From Mesorhizobium sp. (GTDB taxonomy: Bacteria > Pseudomonadota > Alphaproteobacteria > Rhizobiales > Rhizobiaceae), in assembly GCA_030698645.1 (NCBI GenBank), contig JAUYMV010000332.1:1-7493 (forward strand): a stretch of 7,493 nucleotides of DNA, read 5' to 3'. Positions 1 to 6,201 of the stretch are shown in pieces. Position 1 is the stretch's first letter; every line of letters starts with the position of its first letter. Made by a program: the position numbers and the translations under genes. The notes beneath the pieces are model-generated. The model saw only the letters and a list, made by a program, of their open reading frames with translations. It had not been told where the DNA came from and searched no databases.

Positions 1-492
1 GACCTGTCGGAGAGCCAGCCGACCAAGGGCAATATCGAGGGCGGCCTGACCACCATCGAGGAAAAGGCGCTCGGCAATCTCGAAAAGATCGGCCGCACGT
101 CGAAATACATCGACATCCTGGAGCCGGCCGAGACGCCGAAATCGGGCAGGGGCCTCTATTTCATGGATTCGTCGTCGGCCGCGGCGGAGTGCGTCACGCT
201 GATGGCGGCGGGCGGCTATGTCGTGCACACCTTCCCGACGGGACAGGGAAACGTCGTCGGCAATCCGATCGTGCCGGTGATCAAGATCTCGGCCAACCCG
301 CGCACCATCCGCACCATGGGCGAGCATGTCGACGTCGACGTGTCCGGCATCCTGCGCCGCGAGATGACGATCGACGCCGCCGGCGACGCCCTGATCGACA
401 TGATCGTCCGCACCGCGAACGGCCGCAACACCGCGGCCGAAGCGCTCGGCCATCGCGAATTCTCGATGACCAAGCTCTATCGCAGCGCGTGA
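1..492 (+). CDS. suyB: (R)-sulfolactate sulfo-lyase large subunit, C-terminal part (5' end outside window)
   Basis: This is the C-terminal 163 residues of a UxaA/GarD-superfamily lyase, open from base 1 in frame 1 to a TGA at 490-492. The family splits into altronate and galactarate dehydratases and the sulfo-lyase SuyB. SuyAB cleaves (R)-3-sulfolactate in the cytoplasm to pyruvate and bisulfite. Stretches such as [20 protein letters not shown] near the left edge, the central [20 protein letters not shown] and the C-terminal [16 protein letters not shown] match my memory of SuyB from Chromohalobacter and Paracoccus more closely than altronate dehydratase. The presence of slcC and comC next door strongly supports this choice. 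Known SuyB is about 390 residues, so roughly 40% is visible here. The small subunit SuyA should lie further left and cannot be checked. The gene ends 5 bp before the convergent hepT-like stop codon. The remaining alternative is a UxaA-type sugar-acid dehydratase. Confidence 0.87.
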   Translation, partial: DLSESQPTKGNIEGGLTTIEEKALGNLEKIGRTSKYIDILEPAETPKSGRGLYFMDSSSAAAECVTLMAAGGYVVHTFPTGQGNVVGNPIVPVIKISANPRTIRTMGEHVDVDVSGILRREMTIDAAGDALIDMIVRTANGRNTAAEALGHREFSMTKLYRSA

Positions 493-497
493 GACGG

Positions 498-851
498 CTA
501 CTGCTGATCCGGCGGGATTTTCGCGATCATGTCGACGACGACAGGGCGGAGGCGCGGCAGGTGCTGCTCGTAGATATTCCAGAGCCGTTCCGCGTCGATC
601 TTGAAGTAGACGTGGCGGATGAGGTTGCTGGTATCGGCGATCTGCCGCCATGGAAGATCGGGATAGGCCGCCTTGCGCTCGTCGGAGATATGCCTGGATG
701 CTTCGCTGATCACCATGACGAAATAGCAGAGCGCAGCGAAGAGCGTTTCGGATTTAGCGAAGTCATCGAACGTCAGGCCGCCGACAGACCTGTCCGCCGC
801 GTCGATCGCGGCCATGATGTCATACAGCCGGTCGATCTCGGCGCGGCTCAA
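498..851 (-). CDS. hepT: HepT-like (DUF86, HEPN) toxin, variant active-site motif
   Basis: This 117-residue, mostly helical protein is of the HepT/DUF86 family, whose toxic members are HEPN ribonucleases neutralised by a partner MNT nucleotidyltransferase. The family core is at residues 68-91: WRQI, then SNLIRHVYFKIDAERLW. H80 and Y82 keep the HxY part of the classical RX4-6HXY motif; in well-studied pairs the Tyr is the residue AMPylated by MntA. The expected Arg at H-5, H-6 or H-7 is absent (S75, T74, D73), although an Arg sits right beside the His (R79). The start is taken as TTG (complement of 849-851), overlapping the mntA-like stop by 4 nt (TTGA). No good ribosome-binding site precedes it, so it is probably made by translational coupling. 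The first ATG in frame (residue 13) would cut into the first helix. It ends in TAG, 5 bp from the suyB stop. The family is clear; toxicity is not proven. Confidence 0.8.
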   Translation of the reverse strand: MSRAEIDRLYDIMAAIDAADRSVGGLTFDDFAKSETLFAALCYFVMVISEASRHISDERKAAYPDLPWRQIADTSNLIRHVYFKIDAERLWNIYEQHLPRLRPVVVDMIAKIPPDQQ

Positions 852-1147
852 GCAAAGACCGTGACCAGGTCAGGCTGGATACGCCTGCGAAACCGCTCCT
901 GCAGGTTGCGGCCTTCGATCATGTTCGCGTCGATGCCGAGCCTGTCGGTCACCTCGAGGCGCATGCCCGAGACATCGAACAGGGATAGCCGCCTTGTCGG
1001 ATCGAGGTCGATCAGCAGATCCAGATCGCTGTCCGGACGCTCGTCGCCGCGGGCGCGCGAGCCGAACATCTGCATGCGCGTGATGCCGCGCGCGCGCAGA
1101 TCGGGCTCCATGGCCCGCAGTTTCTCGATGATCTCGTCGCGTGTCAT
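848..1147 (-). CDS. mntA: MntA-like minimal nucleotidyltransferase antitoxin
   Basis: This 99-residue protein is a minimal nucleotidyltransferase (MNT). MntA-type antitoxins silence HepT by transferring AMP to its active-site Tyr. The signature GSX10DXD is complete: G29-S30, then D41 and D43 within GSRARGDERPDSDLDL. D47 in LLIDLDP follows as a possible further acidic residue. The rest of the protein (SLFDVSGMRLEVTDRLG, then NLQERFRRRI at 81-90) matches the usual MNT tail. I chose the ATG at 1147-1145 because a GGCGGAG ribosome-binding site lies just upstream. An upstream TTG at 1180 lies inside the likely promoter and is rejected. The gene precedes and overlaps the hepT-like gene, so antitoxin is made first. 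The pair interrupts an operon of sulfonate genes and runs against it, which suggests later insertion. Confidence 0.82.
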   Translation of the reverse strand: MTRDEIIEKLRAMEPDLRARGITRMQMFGSRARGDERPDSDLDLLIDLDPTRRLSLFDVSGMRLEVTDRLGIDANMIEGRNLQERFRRRIQPDLVTVFA

Positions 1148-1155
1148 CCGCTCCG

Positions 1156-1210
1156 CCTCGCATGCTTGCGATCGTCGCAATTATAGCGGATTTCCGACCA
1201 CGATGCGAGG
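1156..1210. promoter_or_regulatory. Nested inverted repeats around the mntA-hepT promoter, candidate autoregulatory operator
   Basis: Two perfect dyads are nested here. The inner one is TTGCGA-TCG-TCGCAA (1166-1180); it shares a base with the -10 box and covers the expected transcription start of the minus-strand cassette. The outer one has 8-bp arms, CCTCGCAT (1156-1163) and ATGCGAGG (1203-1210), and its centre at 1183 falls inside the TATAAT box. The TCGCA/TGCGA half-site occurs four times in all (1158, 1167, 1175, 1204). The position suits repression of the toxin-antitoxin promoter by its own product or by a neighbouring regulator. No protein binding has been shown, and the outer dyad could be chance. 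Confidence 0.45.
1180..1185 (-). promoter_or_regulatory. -10 element (TATAAT) of the mntA-hepT cassette
   Basis: On the minus strand the sequence reads TATAAT, a perfect sigma-70 -10 box, 32 nt before the chosen mntA start. The would-be -35 region at 16-18 nt spacing (TCGCAT or its neighbours) is poor, so the promoter may be weak or need another contact. It lies in an AT-rich pocket in otherwise GC-rich DNA. Confidence 0.55.
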
Positions 1211-1242
1211 TGGAGCCTTGGTGCGGACGACCGAACCGGCGG

Positions 1243-1247
1243 GGAGG
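1243..1247 (+). promoter_or_regulatory. Ribosome-binding site that fixes the slcC start
   Basis: GGAGG lies 10 nt before the ATG at 1258. It supports that ATG rather than the GTG at 1141, which opens the same frame upstream; the extra 39 residues from the GTG would be low-complexity Arg/Pro-rich sequence. I see no clear plus-strand promoter between 1148 and 1257. Confidence 0.7.
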
Positions 1248-1257
1248 CCGGACTGAC

Positions 1258-2187
1258 ATGCCCGAGATCATCATCACCGAATTCATGGACGAGGTGGCCG
1301 TCGCGCGGCTGCAGGCCCGGCACGGCACCGTCTACGATCCGGGCCTCGTCGACCGTCCGGACGAACTGCTCGGCCTGATGGCATCGGCCCGCGCGCTGGT
1401 CGTGCGCAACCGCACGCAGGTGCGCGGGGTGCTGCTCGACGCGGCGCCGCGACTGCGCTGCGTCGGTCGTCTCGGCGTCGGACTCGACAATATCGACGTC
1501 GCGGCCTGCCGGGCGAACGGCATTGCCGTCTATCCCGCGACGGGCGCGAACGACCTCTCCGTTGCCGAATATGTCATCACGGCATCCCTCATGCTGTTGC
1601 GCGGGGCATGGCTGTCCTCGGCCGCGGTCGCGTCCGGCACATGGCCGCGCCAGGCGTTGATCGGCCGCGAGATGGCCGGCCGGACGATGGGGCTGGTCGG
1701 CTTCGGCGCCATCGCGCGCGAAGTCGCCTGGCGCGCCAACGCGCTCGGCATGTCGATCGTCGCCTACGATCCGCTGCTCGACGTCGGCCACCCTGCCTGG
1801 CAGCTGGCGCGCAACGTCTCGCTCGATGGCGTGCTCGACCTCGCCGACGTCGTCAGCCTGCATGTGCCGCTGACCGACCAGACGCGCAACATGATCGGCG
1901 CGGCGCAGCTTGCGGCGATGAAGCCCGGCGCGATCCTGGTCAATGCTTCCCGCGGCGGAGTCGTCGACGAGGCAGCGCTCGCGGACGCCTTGCGGGCAGG
2001 GCGCCTCGGCGGCGCGGCGCTCGACGTCTTCGAGGCCGAGCCGCTGACGGCGGAGGCCGGCGCGAAGTTCGCGGCCATCCCGAATCTGCTGCTGACGCCG
2101 CACATTGCGGGTGTCACCGAGGAATCGAACGTCCGCGTCTCCGAACTGATCGCCGACACGGTGCTCGCGCATCTGGAGAAGCTGTGA
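1258..2187 (+). CDS. slcC: (S)-sulfolactate dehydrogenase, D-isomer-specific 2-hydroxyacid dehydrogenase family
   Basis: This 309-residue cytoplasmic enzyme should oxidise (S)-3-sulfolactate to 3-sulfopyruvate with NAD+. The fold is that of phosphoglycerate dehydrogenase: a catalytic domain at about 1-100 and 285-309 around a Rossmann domain. The nucleotide loop is GFGAIA (148-153), with Ala where the third Gly usually stands, and D171 at the end of the next strand favours NAD over NADP. The catalytic trio is present: R232 in NASRGGVVDE, E261 in DVFEAEPL and H282 in TPHIAGVT. The opening TEFMDEVAV, the RNRTQV and RLGVGLDNIDV segments and the 309-residue length match my memory of SlcC of Chromohalobacter salexigens. 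The stop overlaps the comC start by one base (TGATG), so the two are translationally coupled. A phosphoglycerate or other hydroxyacid dehydrogenase is less likely given suyB and comC beside it. Confidence 0.88.
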   Translation: MPEIIITEFMDEVAVARLQARHGTVYDPGLVDRPDELLGLMASARALVVRNRTQVRGVLLDAAPRLRCVGRLGVGLDNIDVAACRANGIAVYPATGANDLSVAEYVITASLMLLRGAWLSSAAVASGTWPRQALIGREMAGRTMGLVGFGAIAREVAWRANALGMSIVAYDPLLDVGHPAWQLARNVSLDGVLDLADVVSLHVPLTDQTRNMIGAAQLAAMKPGAILVNASRGGVVDEAALADALRAGRLGGAALDVFEAEPLTAEAGAKFAAIPNLLLTPHIAGVTEESNVRVSELIADTVLAHLEKL

Positions 2188-3194
2188 TGCCGCAGACCCT
2201 GCTCGACGTGGCGGAGGCGCACGCGCTCGTTGCCGCCGCTCTGACGTCGTCCGACACCTCGACCGACAATGCGCATGCGGTCGCCGCGGCGCTGGTCGGC
2301 GCGGAATTGGTCGGCCAGGGCGGGCACGGCCTGCGCCGGGTTGCCGCCTATGCCGCGCAGGCGCTTGCACGCAAAGTCGATGGCCACGCCGTGCCGCGCG
2401 CCGTGCGCACGCGCCCCGCCGCGCTGCATGTCGATGCGGGCCACGGCTTTGCCTATCCCGCACTCGACCTGGCGGTCCTGGAACTCGGCCGGATGGCGCC
2501 AGAACAGGGCATCGCGATCGCCGGCATTTTCCGTTCGCATCATGCCGGTGTCGCCGGCCTGACCGTCGAGGCGCTCGCCGACAAGGGCCTGGTTGGGCTG
2601 CTCTTCGCCAACGCGCCGGCCGCCATGGCGCCCTGGGGCGGGCGCAGGCCGCTTTACGGCACCGACCCGATCGCCTTTGCCTGCCCTATCGAAGACGGGT
2701 CGCCGATCGTGGTCGACGTGTCGCTGTCCAAGGTGGCGCGCGGCAAGATCATGGCCGCCGCCCAGAAGGGCGACGCCATCCCGCCGGGTTGGGCGCTCGA
2801 TCCCGACGGAAATCCGACGACGGATGCGAAGGCGGCACTCGCCGGTACGATGATCCCGCTCGGCGACGCCAAGGGGACGGCGCTAGCCCTGATGGTCGAG
2901 CTGCTCGCGGCCGGGCTCACCGGGGCCAATTTCGGCTACGAGCAGACGTCGTTCTTCGATGCCGATGGCGCGCCGCCTGGAACCGGCCAGACGATCATTG
3001 CGATTGATCCCGAGGCCTTCGGTGGGGTAAGAGCCATCGCACGGTTTTCGGAGATGGCTGAGGCCATCGTCGAATCCGACGGCGCGCGGGTGCCGGGCCA
3101 GAGGCGCCACCAGATCCGCGAATCCATGCGGCGCGACGGCATCCCGATCGATACCGCGCTTGTCGATGACATCAGGCGAATAGCCGCCGGCTGA
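2187..3194 (+). CDS. comC: (R)-sulfolactate dehydrogenase, Ldh2/malate-L-lactate dehydrogenase family
   Basis: This 335-residue protein is of the Ldh2/MDH2 family (AllD, YiaK, ComC), an NAD(P)-dependent fold unrelated to classical lactate dehydrogenase. In sulfolactate users ComC works with SlcC: it reduces sulfopyruvate to (R)-sulfolactate, the isomer cleaved by SuyAB. Family marks are GHGLRR (46-51; His47 and Arg50 stand where the family has SHGxxR), the SHH motif at 117-119 with the catalytic His in FRSHHAGVAG, YGTDPIAFACP (157-167; usually GTNPIA), and GDAKGTALALMVELL (226-240) lining the cofactor site. The start ATG overlaps the slcC stop (TGATG) and has GGAG nine bases upstream at 2175-2178; a far upstream start in this frame (1608) would run through slcC and is false. 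The substrate is assigned mainly from context; other Ldh2 members act on ureidoglycolate, diketogulonate or malate. Confidence 0.85.
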   Translation: MPQTLLDVAEAHALVAAALTSSDTSTDNAHAVAAALVGAELVGQGGHGLRRVAAYAAQALARKVDGHAVPRAVRTRPAALHVDAGHGFAYPALDLAVLELGRMAPEQGIAIAGIFRSHHAGVAGLTVEALADKGLVGLLFANAPAAMAPWGGRRPLYGTDPIAFACPIEDGSPIVVDVSLSKVARGKIMAAAQKGDAIPPGWALDPDGNPTTDAKAALAGTMIPLGDAKGTALALMVELLAAGLTGANFGYEQTSFFDADGAPPGTGQTIIAIDPEAFGGVRAIARFSEMAEAIVESDGARVPGQRRHQIRESMRRDGIPIDTALVDDIRRIAAG

Positions 3195-3216
3195 ACGGCG
3201 GACGTGAGGCGAAGAC

Positions 3217-4671
3217 ATGCTCCAGAAGACCAGCCACTACATGCGTCAGGCAAACCTCATCGGCGGCGAATGGGTCCAGGCCGATTCGGGCGCGACGATC
3301 GACGTCACGAATCCGGCGACGACGCTGAAGATCGGCACCGTGCCGAAATCAGGCAAGGCGGAGACGCGCCGCGCCATCGAGGCGGCCCAGACCGCGTTCC
3401 TGTCGTGGAAGAAGACGACTGCCAATGACCGCGCCAAGCTGTTGCGCAAGCTGCACGACCTGATCCTGGAAAACCAGGACGCGCTGGCCGAGCTGCTCAC
3501 CATGGAGCAGGGCAAGTCGCTGGCCGAGGCCAAGGGCGAGGTCGGCATTTCGGCTGCCTACATACTCTGGTTCGCCGAGGAAGGCCGCCGCACCTATGGC
3601 GACACGGTTCCTTCGCCGTGGGCCGACCGCCGCATCCTGGTCACCAAGGAGCCGGTCGGCGTCATCGCGGCGATCACGCCGTGGAACTTCCCGTCCTCGA
3701 TGCTTGCCCGCAAGATCGGACCGGCGCTCGCCGCCGGCTGCACCGTCGTCGTCAAGCCCGCCTCGCAGACGCCCTATTCGGGCCTTGCCTGGGGCGCGCT
3801 GTGCGAGGAGGCCGGCTTCCCGAAGGGCGTCGTCAACATCGTGACGGGTGCTGCCTCCGAGATCGGCGACGAGATCTGCGCCAATCCGCTGGTGCGCAAG
3901 CTCACCTTCACCGGCTCGACCGAAATCGGCAAGATCCTGATGCAGAAATGCGCCGCCACGGTGAAGAAGGTGTCGATGGAGCTCGGCGGCAACGCGCCGT
4001 TCCTCGTCTTCGACGACGCCGACATCGACCGCGCGGTCGAAGGCGCGATGGTCGCCAAATACCGCAACTCCGGACAGACCTGCGTCTGCACCAACCGCTT
4101 CTTCGTGCAGGACGGGGTTTATGACCAGTTCGTCGAGAAGCTCGTTGCTGCGACGGAGAAGCTCAAGATCGGCAATGGCCTCGACGCCGGAACCCAGCAG
4201 GGTCCGCTGATCGACGGCAAGGCCGTGGAGAAGGTCGAGGAACTGATCGCGGATGCCACGTCCAAGGGCGGCAAGGTCGTCACCGGCGGCGCGCGGCATG
4301 CGCTCGGCGGCTCGTTCTTCCAGCCGACGGTGATTTCCGGCGCGACGCCGAAGATGCGCTTCATGCAGGAAGAGATCTTCGGGCCCGTCGCGCCGATCTT
4401 CCGCTTCAAGACCGAGGAAGAGGGCATCGCGCTCGCCAATGACACCGAATTCGGCCTCGCCAGCTATGCCTATACGGGCAGTCTCACCCGCGCCTTCCGC
4501 GTCATGGAAGGGCTGAAATACGGCATGGTCGGCATCAACGAAGGCCTGATCACCACCGTCGAGGCGCCGTTCGGCGGCGTCAAGGAATCGGGCCTCGGCC
4601 GCGAAGGCGGACATCAGGGCATCGATGACTATCTCGACACGAAATATGTCTGCATCGGCGGATTGAGCTAG
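3217..4671 (+). CDS. gabD: GabD-family aldehyde dehydrogenase, probable sulfolactaldehyde dehydrogenase
   Basis: This 484-residue ALDH has all the expected parts: N157 in ITPWNFP, K180 in VVKPAS for NAD(P), FTGSTEIGK (231-239), the general base E255 in SMELGGN, the nucleophile C289 with a second Cys at 291 (GQTCVCTNR), and E386 in EEIFGPV. The overall pattern, including R165 in MLARK, the CVC pair and INEGLITT at 440-447, is that of succinate-semialdehyde dehydrogenase (GabD). GabD homologues also serve as sulfolactaldehyde dehydrogenase in the sulfo-Entner-Doudoroff pathway (Pseudomonas putida SQ1, Rhizobium leguminosarum), oxidising sulfolactaldehyde to (S)-sulfolactate. Its place right behind slcC and comC makes that role likely: its product would be the SlcC substrate. 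A GAGG ribosome-binding site at 3206-3209 supports this start. The gap to comC is 22 nt and to galM 8 nt. Succinate or ketoglutarate semialdehyde remain possible substrates. Confidence 0.82.
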   Translation: MLQKTSHYMRQANLIGGEWVQADSGATIDVTNPATTLKIGTVPKSGKAETRRAIEAAQTAFLSWKKTTANDRAKLLRKLHDLILENQDALAELLTMEQGKSLAEAKGEVGISAAYILWFAEEGRRTYGDTVPSPWADRRILVTKEPVGVIAAITPWNFPSSMLARKIGPALAAGCTVVVKPASQTPYSGLAWGALCEEAGFPKGVVNIVTGAASEIGDEICANPLVRKLTFTGSTEIGKILMQKCAATVKKVSMELGGNAPFLVFDDADIDRAVEGAMVAKYRNSGQTCVCTNRFFVQDGVYDQFVEKLVAATEKLKIGNGLDAGTQQGPLIDGKAVEKVEELIADATSKGGKVVTGGARHALGGSFFQPTVISGATPKMRFMQEEIFGPVAPIFRFKTEEEGIALANDTEFGLASYAYTGSLTRAFRVMEGLKYGMVGINEGLITTVEAPFGGVKESGLGREGGHQGIDDYLDTKYVCIGGLS

Positions 4672-4679
4672 AGGCTTCG

Positions 4680-5696
4680 ATGACCGGCACGCTTTTCGGC
4701 ACGACGGCGGAAGGCGAGCCGGTCCATCGCCACGAGATCCGCGGCGGCGGACTGACGGCCAGGATCATGGAATGGGGCGCGGCGATCCAGGATCTGCGCC
4801 TCGACGGTCACGACGCGCCACTCGTCCTCGGCTTCGACAATTTCGACGATTATCCGGCGTCGTCGCCCTATTTCGGCGCCATCGCCGGCCGCTACGCCAA
4901 CCGCATTGCCGGCGGACGTTTCACCATCGACGGCCACCGCTACCAGGCCGACACGAACTTCCTCGGCAAGCACACGCTGCATGGCGGCGCGAAGAGCACC
5001 GGCAAGCGCGTCTGGACGCTGGGCGAGGCGGGCGCCGATTTCGTCACGCTGACCCTTCACGATCCCGATGGCTTCATGGGGTTTCCCGGCAATCTGGAGA
5101 TCACATGCACCTACCGCCTGAAGCTGCCGGGCACGCTGTCGATCGAACTCAGCGCGACTTCGGACCAGCCGACGCTTTGCAACCTGACCAACCATTCCTA
5201 TTTCAATCTCGACAGCGGCGGCGCGGACAGTATCCTCGACCATCGGCTGATGCTGGCGGCCGGCGCCTACCTGCCGGTCGATGACGAACTGATCCCGACC
5301 GGCGTCGTGCAGCCGGTCGAGGGCACGGCGTTCGACTTCCTGCTGGCGCGGCCGATCCGGCTGCGGCAGGATGGCGAGCAGATCGTCTACGATCACAATT
5401 TCTGCCTGGGCGCGCAGCGCGGGCCGTTGAAACAGGCGGCGTGGGCGCAAGGCGCGTCATCCGGCGTCGAGATGGAGATGTGGACCACGGAGCCCGGCGT
5501 CCAGTTCTACGCCGGCCACAAGGTCGCGCGTGATGCGCCGGGCCTCGGCGGCCGCAAATACGGGGCGCATGCCGGCTTCTGCCTCGAAGCGCAGGCCTGG
5601 CCGGATTCGCCCAACCGGTCATACTTTCCGCAAGCCGTCCTGTGGCCCGGCGACCGCTACCGCCACGTGACCGAGTATCGTTTCCGGCACGGCTGA
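4680..5696 (+). CDS. galM: Aldose 1-epimerase (GalM family), possible sulfoquinovose mutarotase
   Basis: This 338-residue galactose-mutarotase-like protein interconverts alpha and beta anomers of a sugar. The conserved active-site set is complete: N74-R75 in RYANRIAGGRF, H101 in TLHGG, H172 in NHSYFNL (acid), D238 in YDHNFCLG and E303 in CLEAQAWPDSPN (base). The length is normal for the family, and there is no signal peptide. It follows the aldehyde dehydrogenase by only 8 nt and has GAGG at 4671-4674 overlapping that gene's stop, so the two are probably co-translated. Sulfo-Entner-Doudoroff clusters carry an aldose-1-epimerase-type mutarotase for sulfoquinovose, so that is a reasonable substrate guess here. 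Nothing I can see in the sequence proves sulfonate recognition, and glucose, galactose or arabinose would also fit. Confidence 0.85.
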   Translation: MTGTLFGTTAEGEPVHRHEIRGGGLTARIMEWGAAIQDLRLDGHDAPLVLGFDNFDDYPASSPYFGAIAGRYANRIAGGRFTIDGHRYQADTNFLGKHTLHGGAKSTGKRVWTLGEAGADFVTLTLHDPDGFMGFPGNLEITCTYRLKLPGTLSIELSATSDQPTLCNLTNHSYFNLDSGGADSILDHRLMLAAGAYLPVDDELIPTGVVQPVEGTAFDFLLARPIRLRQDGEQIVYDHNFCLGAQRGPLKQAAWAQGASSGVEMEMWTTEPGVQFYAGHKVARDAPGLGGRKYGAHAGFCLEAQAWPDSPNRSYFPQAVLWPGDRYRHVTEYRFRHG

Positions 5697-5715
5697 CCGC
5701 TTTATTCCCAAGCGG
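5697..5715 (+). repeat. Small hairpin just after galM
   Basis: CCGCTT and AAGCGG form a perfect 6-bp stem with a 7-nt AT-rich loop, starting directly after the galM stop. No T-run follows, so it is not a standard intrinsic terminator. It may protect the 3' end or partly separate galM from the next gene. The rest of the gap up to 5762 shows only a GGGGGA ribosome-binding site. Confidence 0.35.
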
Positions 5716-5762
5716 AACGCGTCTAGCCTGCGCTGGCGGCGAGGGGCCGCGGGGGATTGCCG

Positions 5763-6197
5763 ATGGCACAGGCGCGCGACATTTTGGAACGGACATTCCG
5801 GGCGCTGGAGGCGCGCGACAAAGCCGCGGCGCTCGCCGCTTTTGCTCCGGACGCATTGCTCTTCGATCCGCATTATCCGCAGCCGCGCATGCAGGGCCTG
5901 GCGGAAATCGCCGAGGGTCTCGACTGGGGCCTGTCGGTAATGAAGCAGTTCGGCTTCAGGACGGTGCATTTCTTCGGATCCGAGGACGGCCAGTCCGGTG
6001 CGTTCGAGATAGACACCAATCATGTCCTGAACACGGGCCAGGCGCTGTCGTTTCCGCAGGTCTTCATCGTCGAGACGAAGGACGGGCTGATCACCCGCCT
6101 GCAGGCCTACGAGCCCTACGGCCCGAACGGGATCGGCGGCCTGTTCCTCGGTTTCGAGCGGCTGAAACGGCGATTCACCGGCAAGAAGACGGTCTGA
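5763..6197 (+). CDS. NTF2/SnoaL-like small protein, function unknown
   Basis: This 144-residue cytoplasmic protein has the feel of the SnoaL/NTF2-like cone fold: an N-terminal helix pair (MAQARDILERTFRALEARDK), a conserved FAPDALLFDPHYPQPRMQG stretch in which Asp and His could face the pocket, then alternating beta strands (RTVHFFGSED, GAFEIDTNHVL, FPQVFIVETKDGLITRLQAYEP) and a basic tail ending in RRFTGKKTV. No signal peptide or membrane segment is present. Members of this fold include isomerases, dehydratases and non-enzymatic binding proteins, so no reaction is assigned. The ATG at 5763 is chosen because GGGGGA lies 6 nt upstream; the TTG at 5757 would overlap that site. It lies 66 nt after galM on the same strand and could be the last gene of the sulfonate operon, or have its own promoter. 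Its stop is 4 bp from the convergent kdgK stop. Confidence 0.75.
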   Translation: MAQARDILERTFRALEARDKAAALAAFAPDALLFDPHYPQPRMQGLAEIAEGLDWGLSVMKQFGFRTVHFFGSEDGQSGAFEIDTNHVLNTGQALSFPQVFIVETKDGLITRLQAYEPYGPNGIGGLFLGFERLKRRFTGKKTV

Positions 6198-6201
6198 CGG
6201 A

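Noticed and set aside
508..523. ATCC-GGCG-GGAT followed by TTTT as a terminator between suyB and hepT
   Set aside because: The stem is only 4 bp and lies within the toxin's coding end; too weak to call.
1148..1180. TTG at 1180 as the mntA start
   Set aside because: It overlaps the -10 box and inverted repeat; the ATG at 1147 has a good ribosome-binding site and gives the normal family N terminus.
509..1243. 8-bp direct repeat CCGGCGGG at 509-516 and 1236-1243 as a target-site duplication around the toxin-antitoxin cassette
   Set aside because: The repeat is all G/C in GC-rich DNA, the left copy lies inside the toxin coding region, and no transposase or terminal inverted repeats are present.
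1608..2186. Long upstream extension of the comC frame
   Set aside because: It lies wholly within slcC and is Arg-rich; the TGATG overlap and GGAG site fix the comC start at 2187.
1144..2463. 439-codon minus-strand open frame across slcC and comC
   Set aside because: Low-complexity Arg/Ala/His-rich shadow; both plus-strand genes have complete active sites.
3349..4614. 421-codon open frame on the minus strand across the aldehyde dehydrogenase gene
   Set aside because: Shadow of a high-GC gene; composition is Arg/Asp/Ala-rich with no family pattern, while the plus strand encodes a full ALDH.
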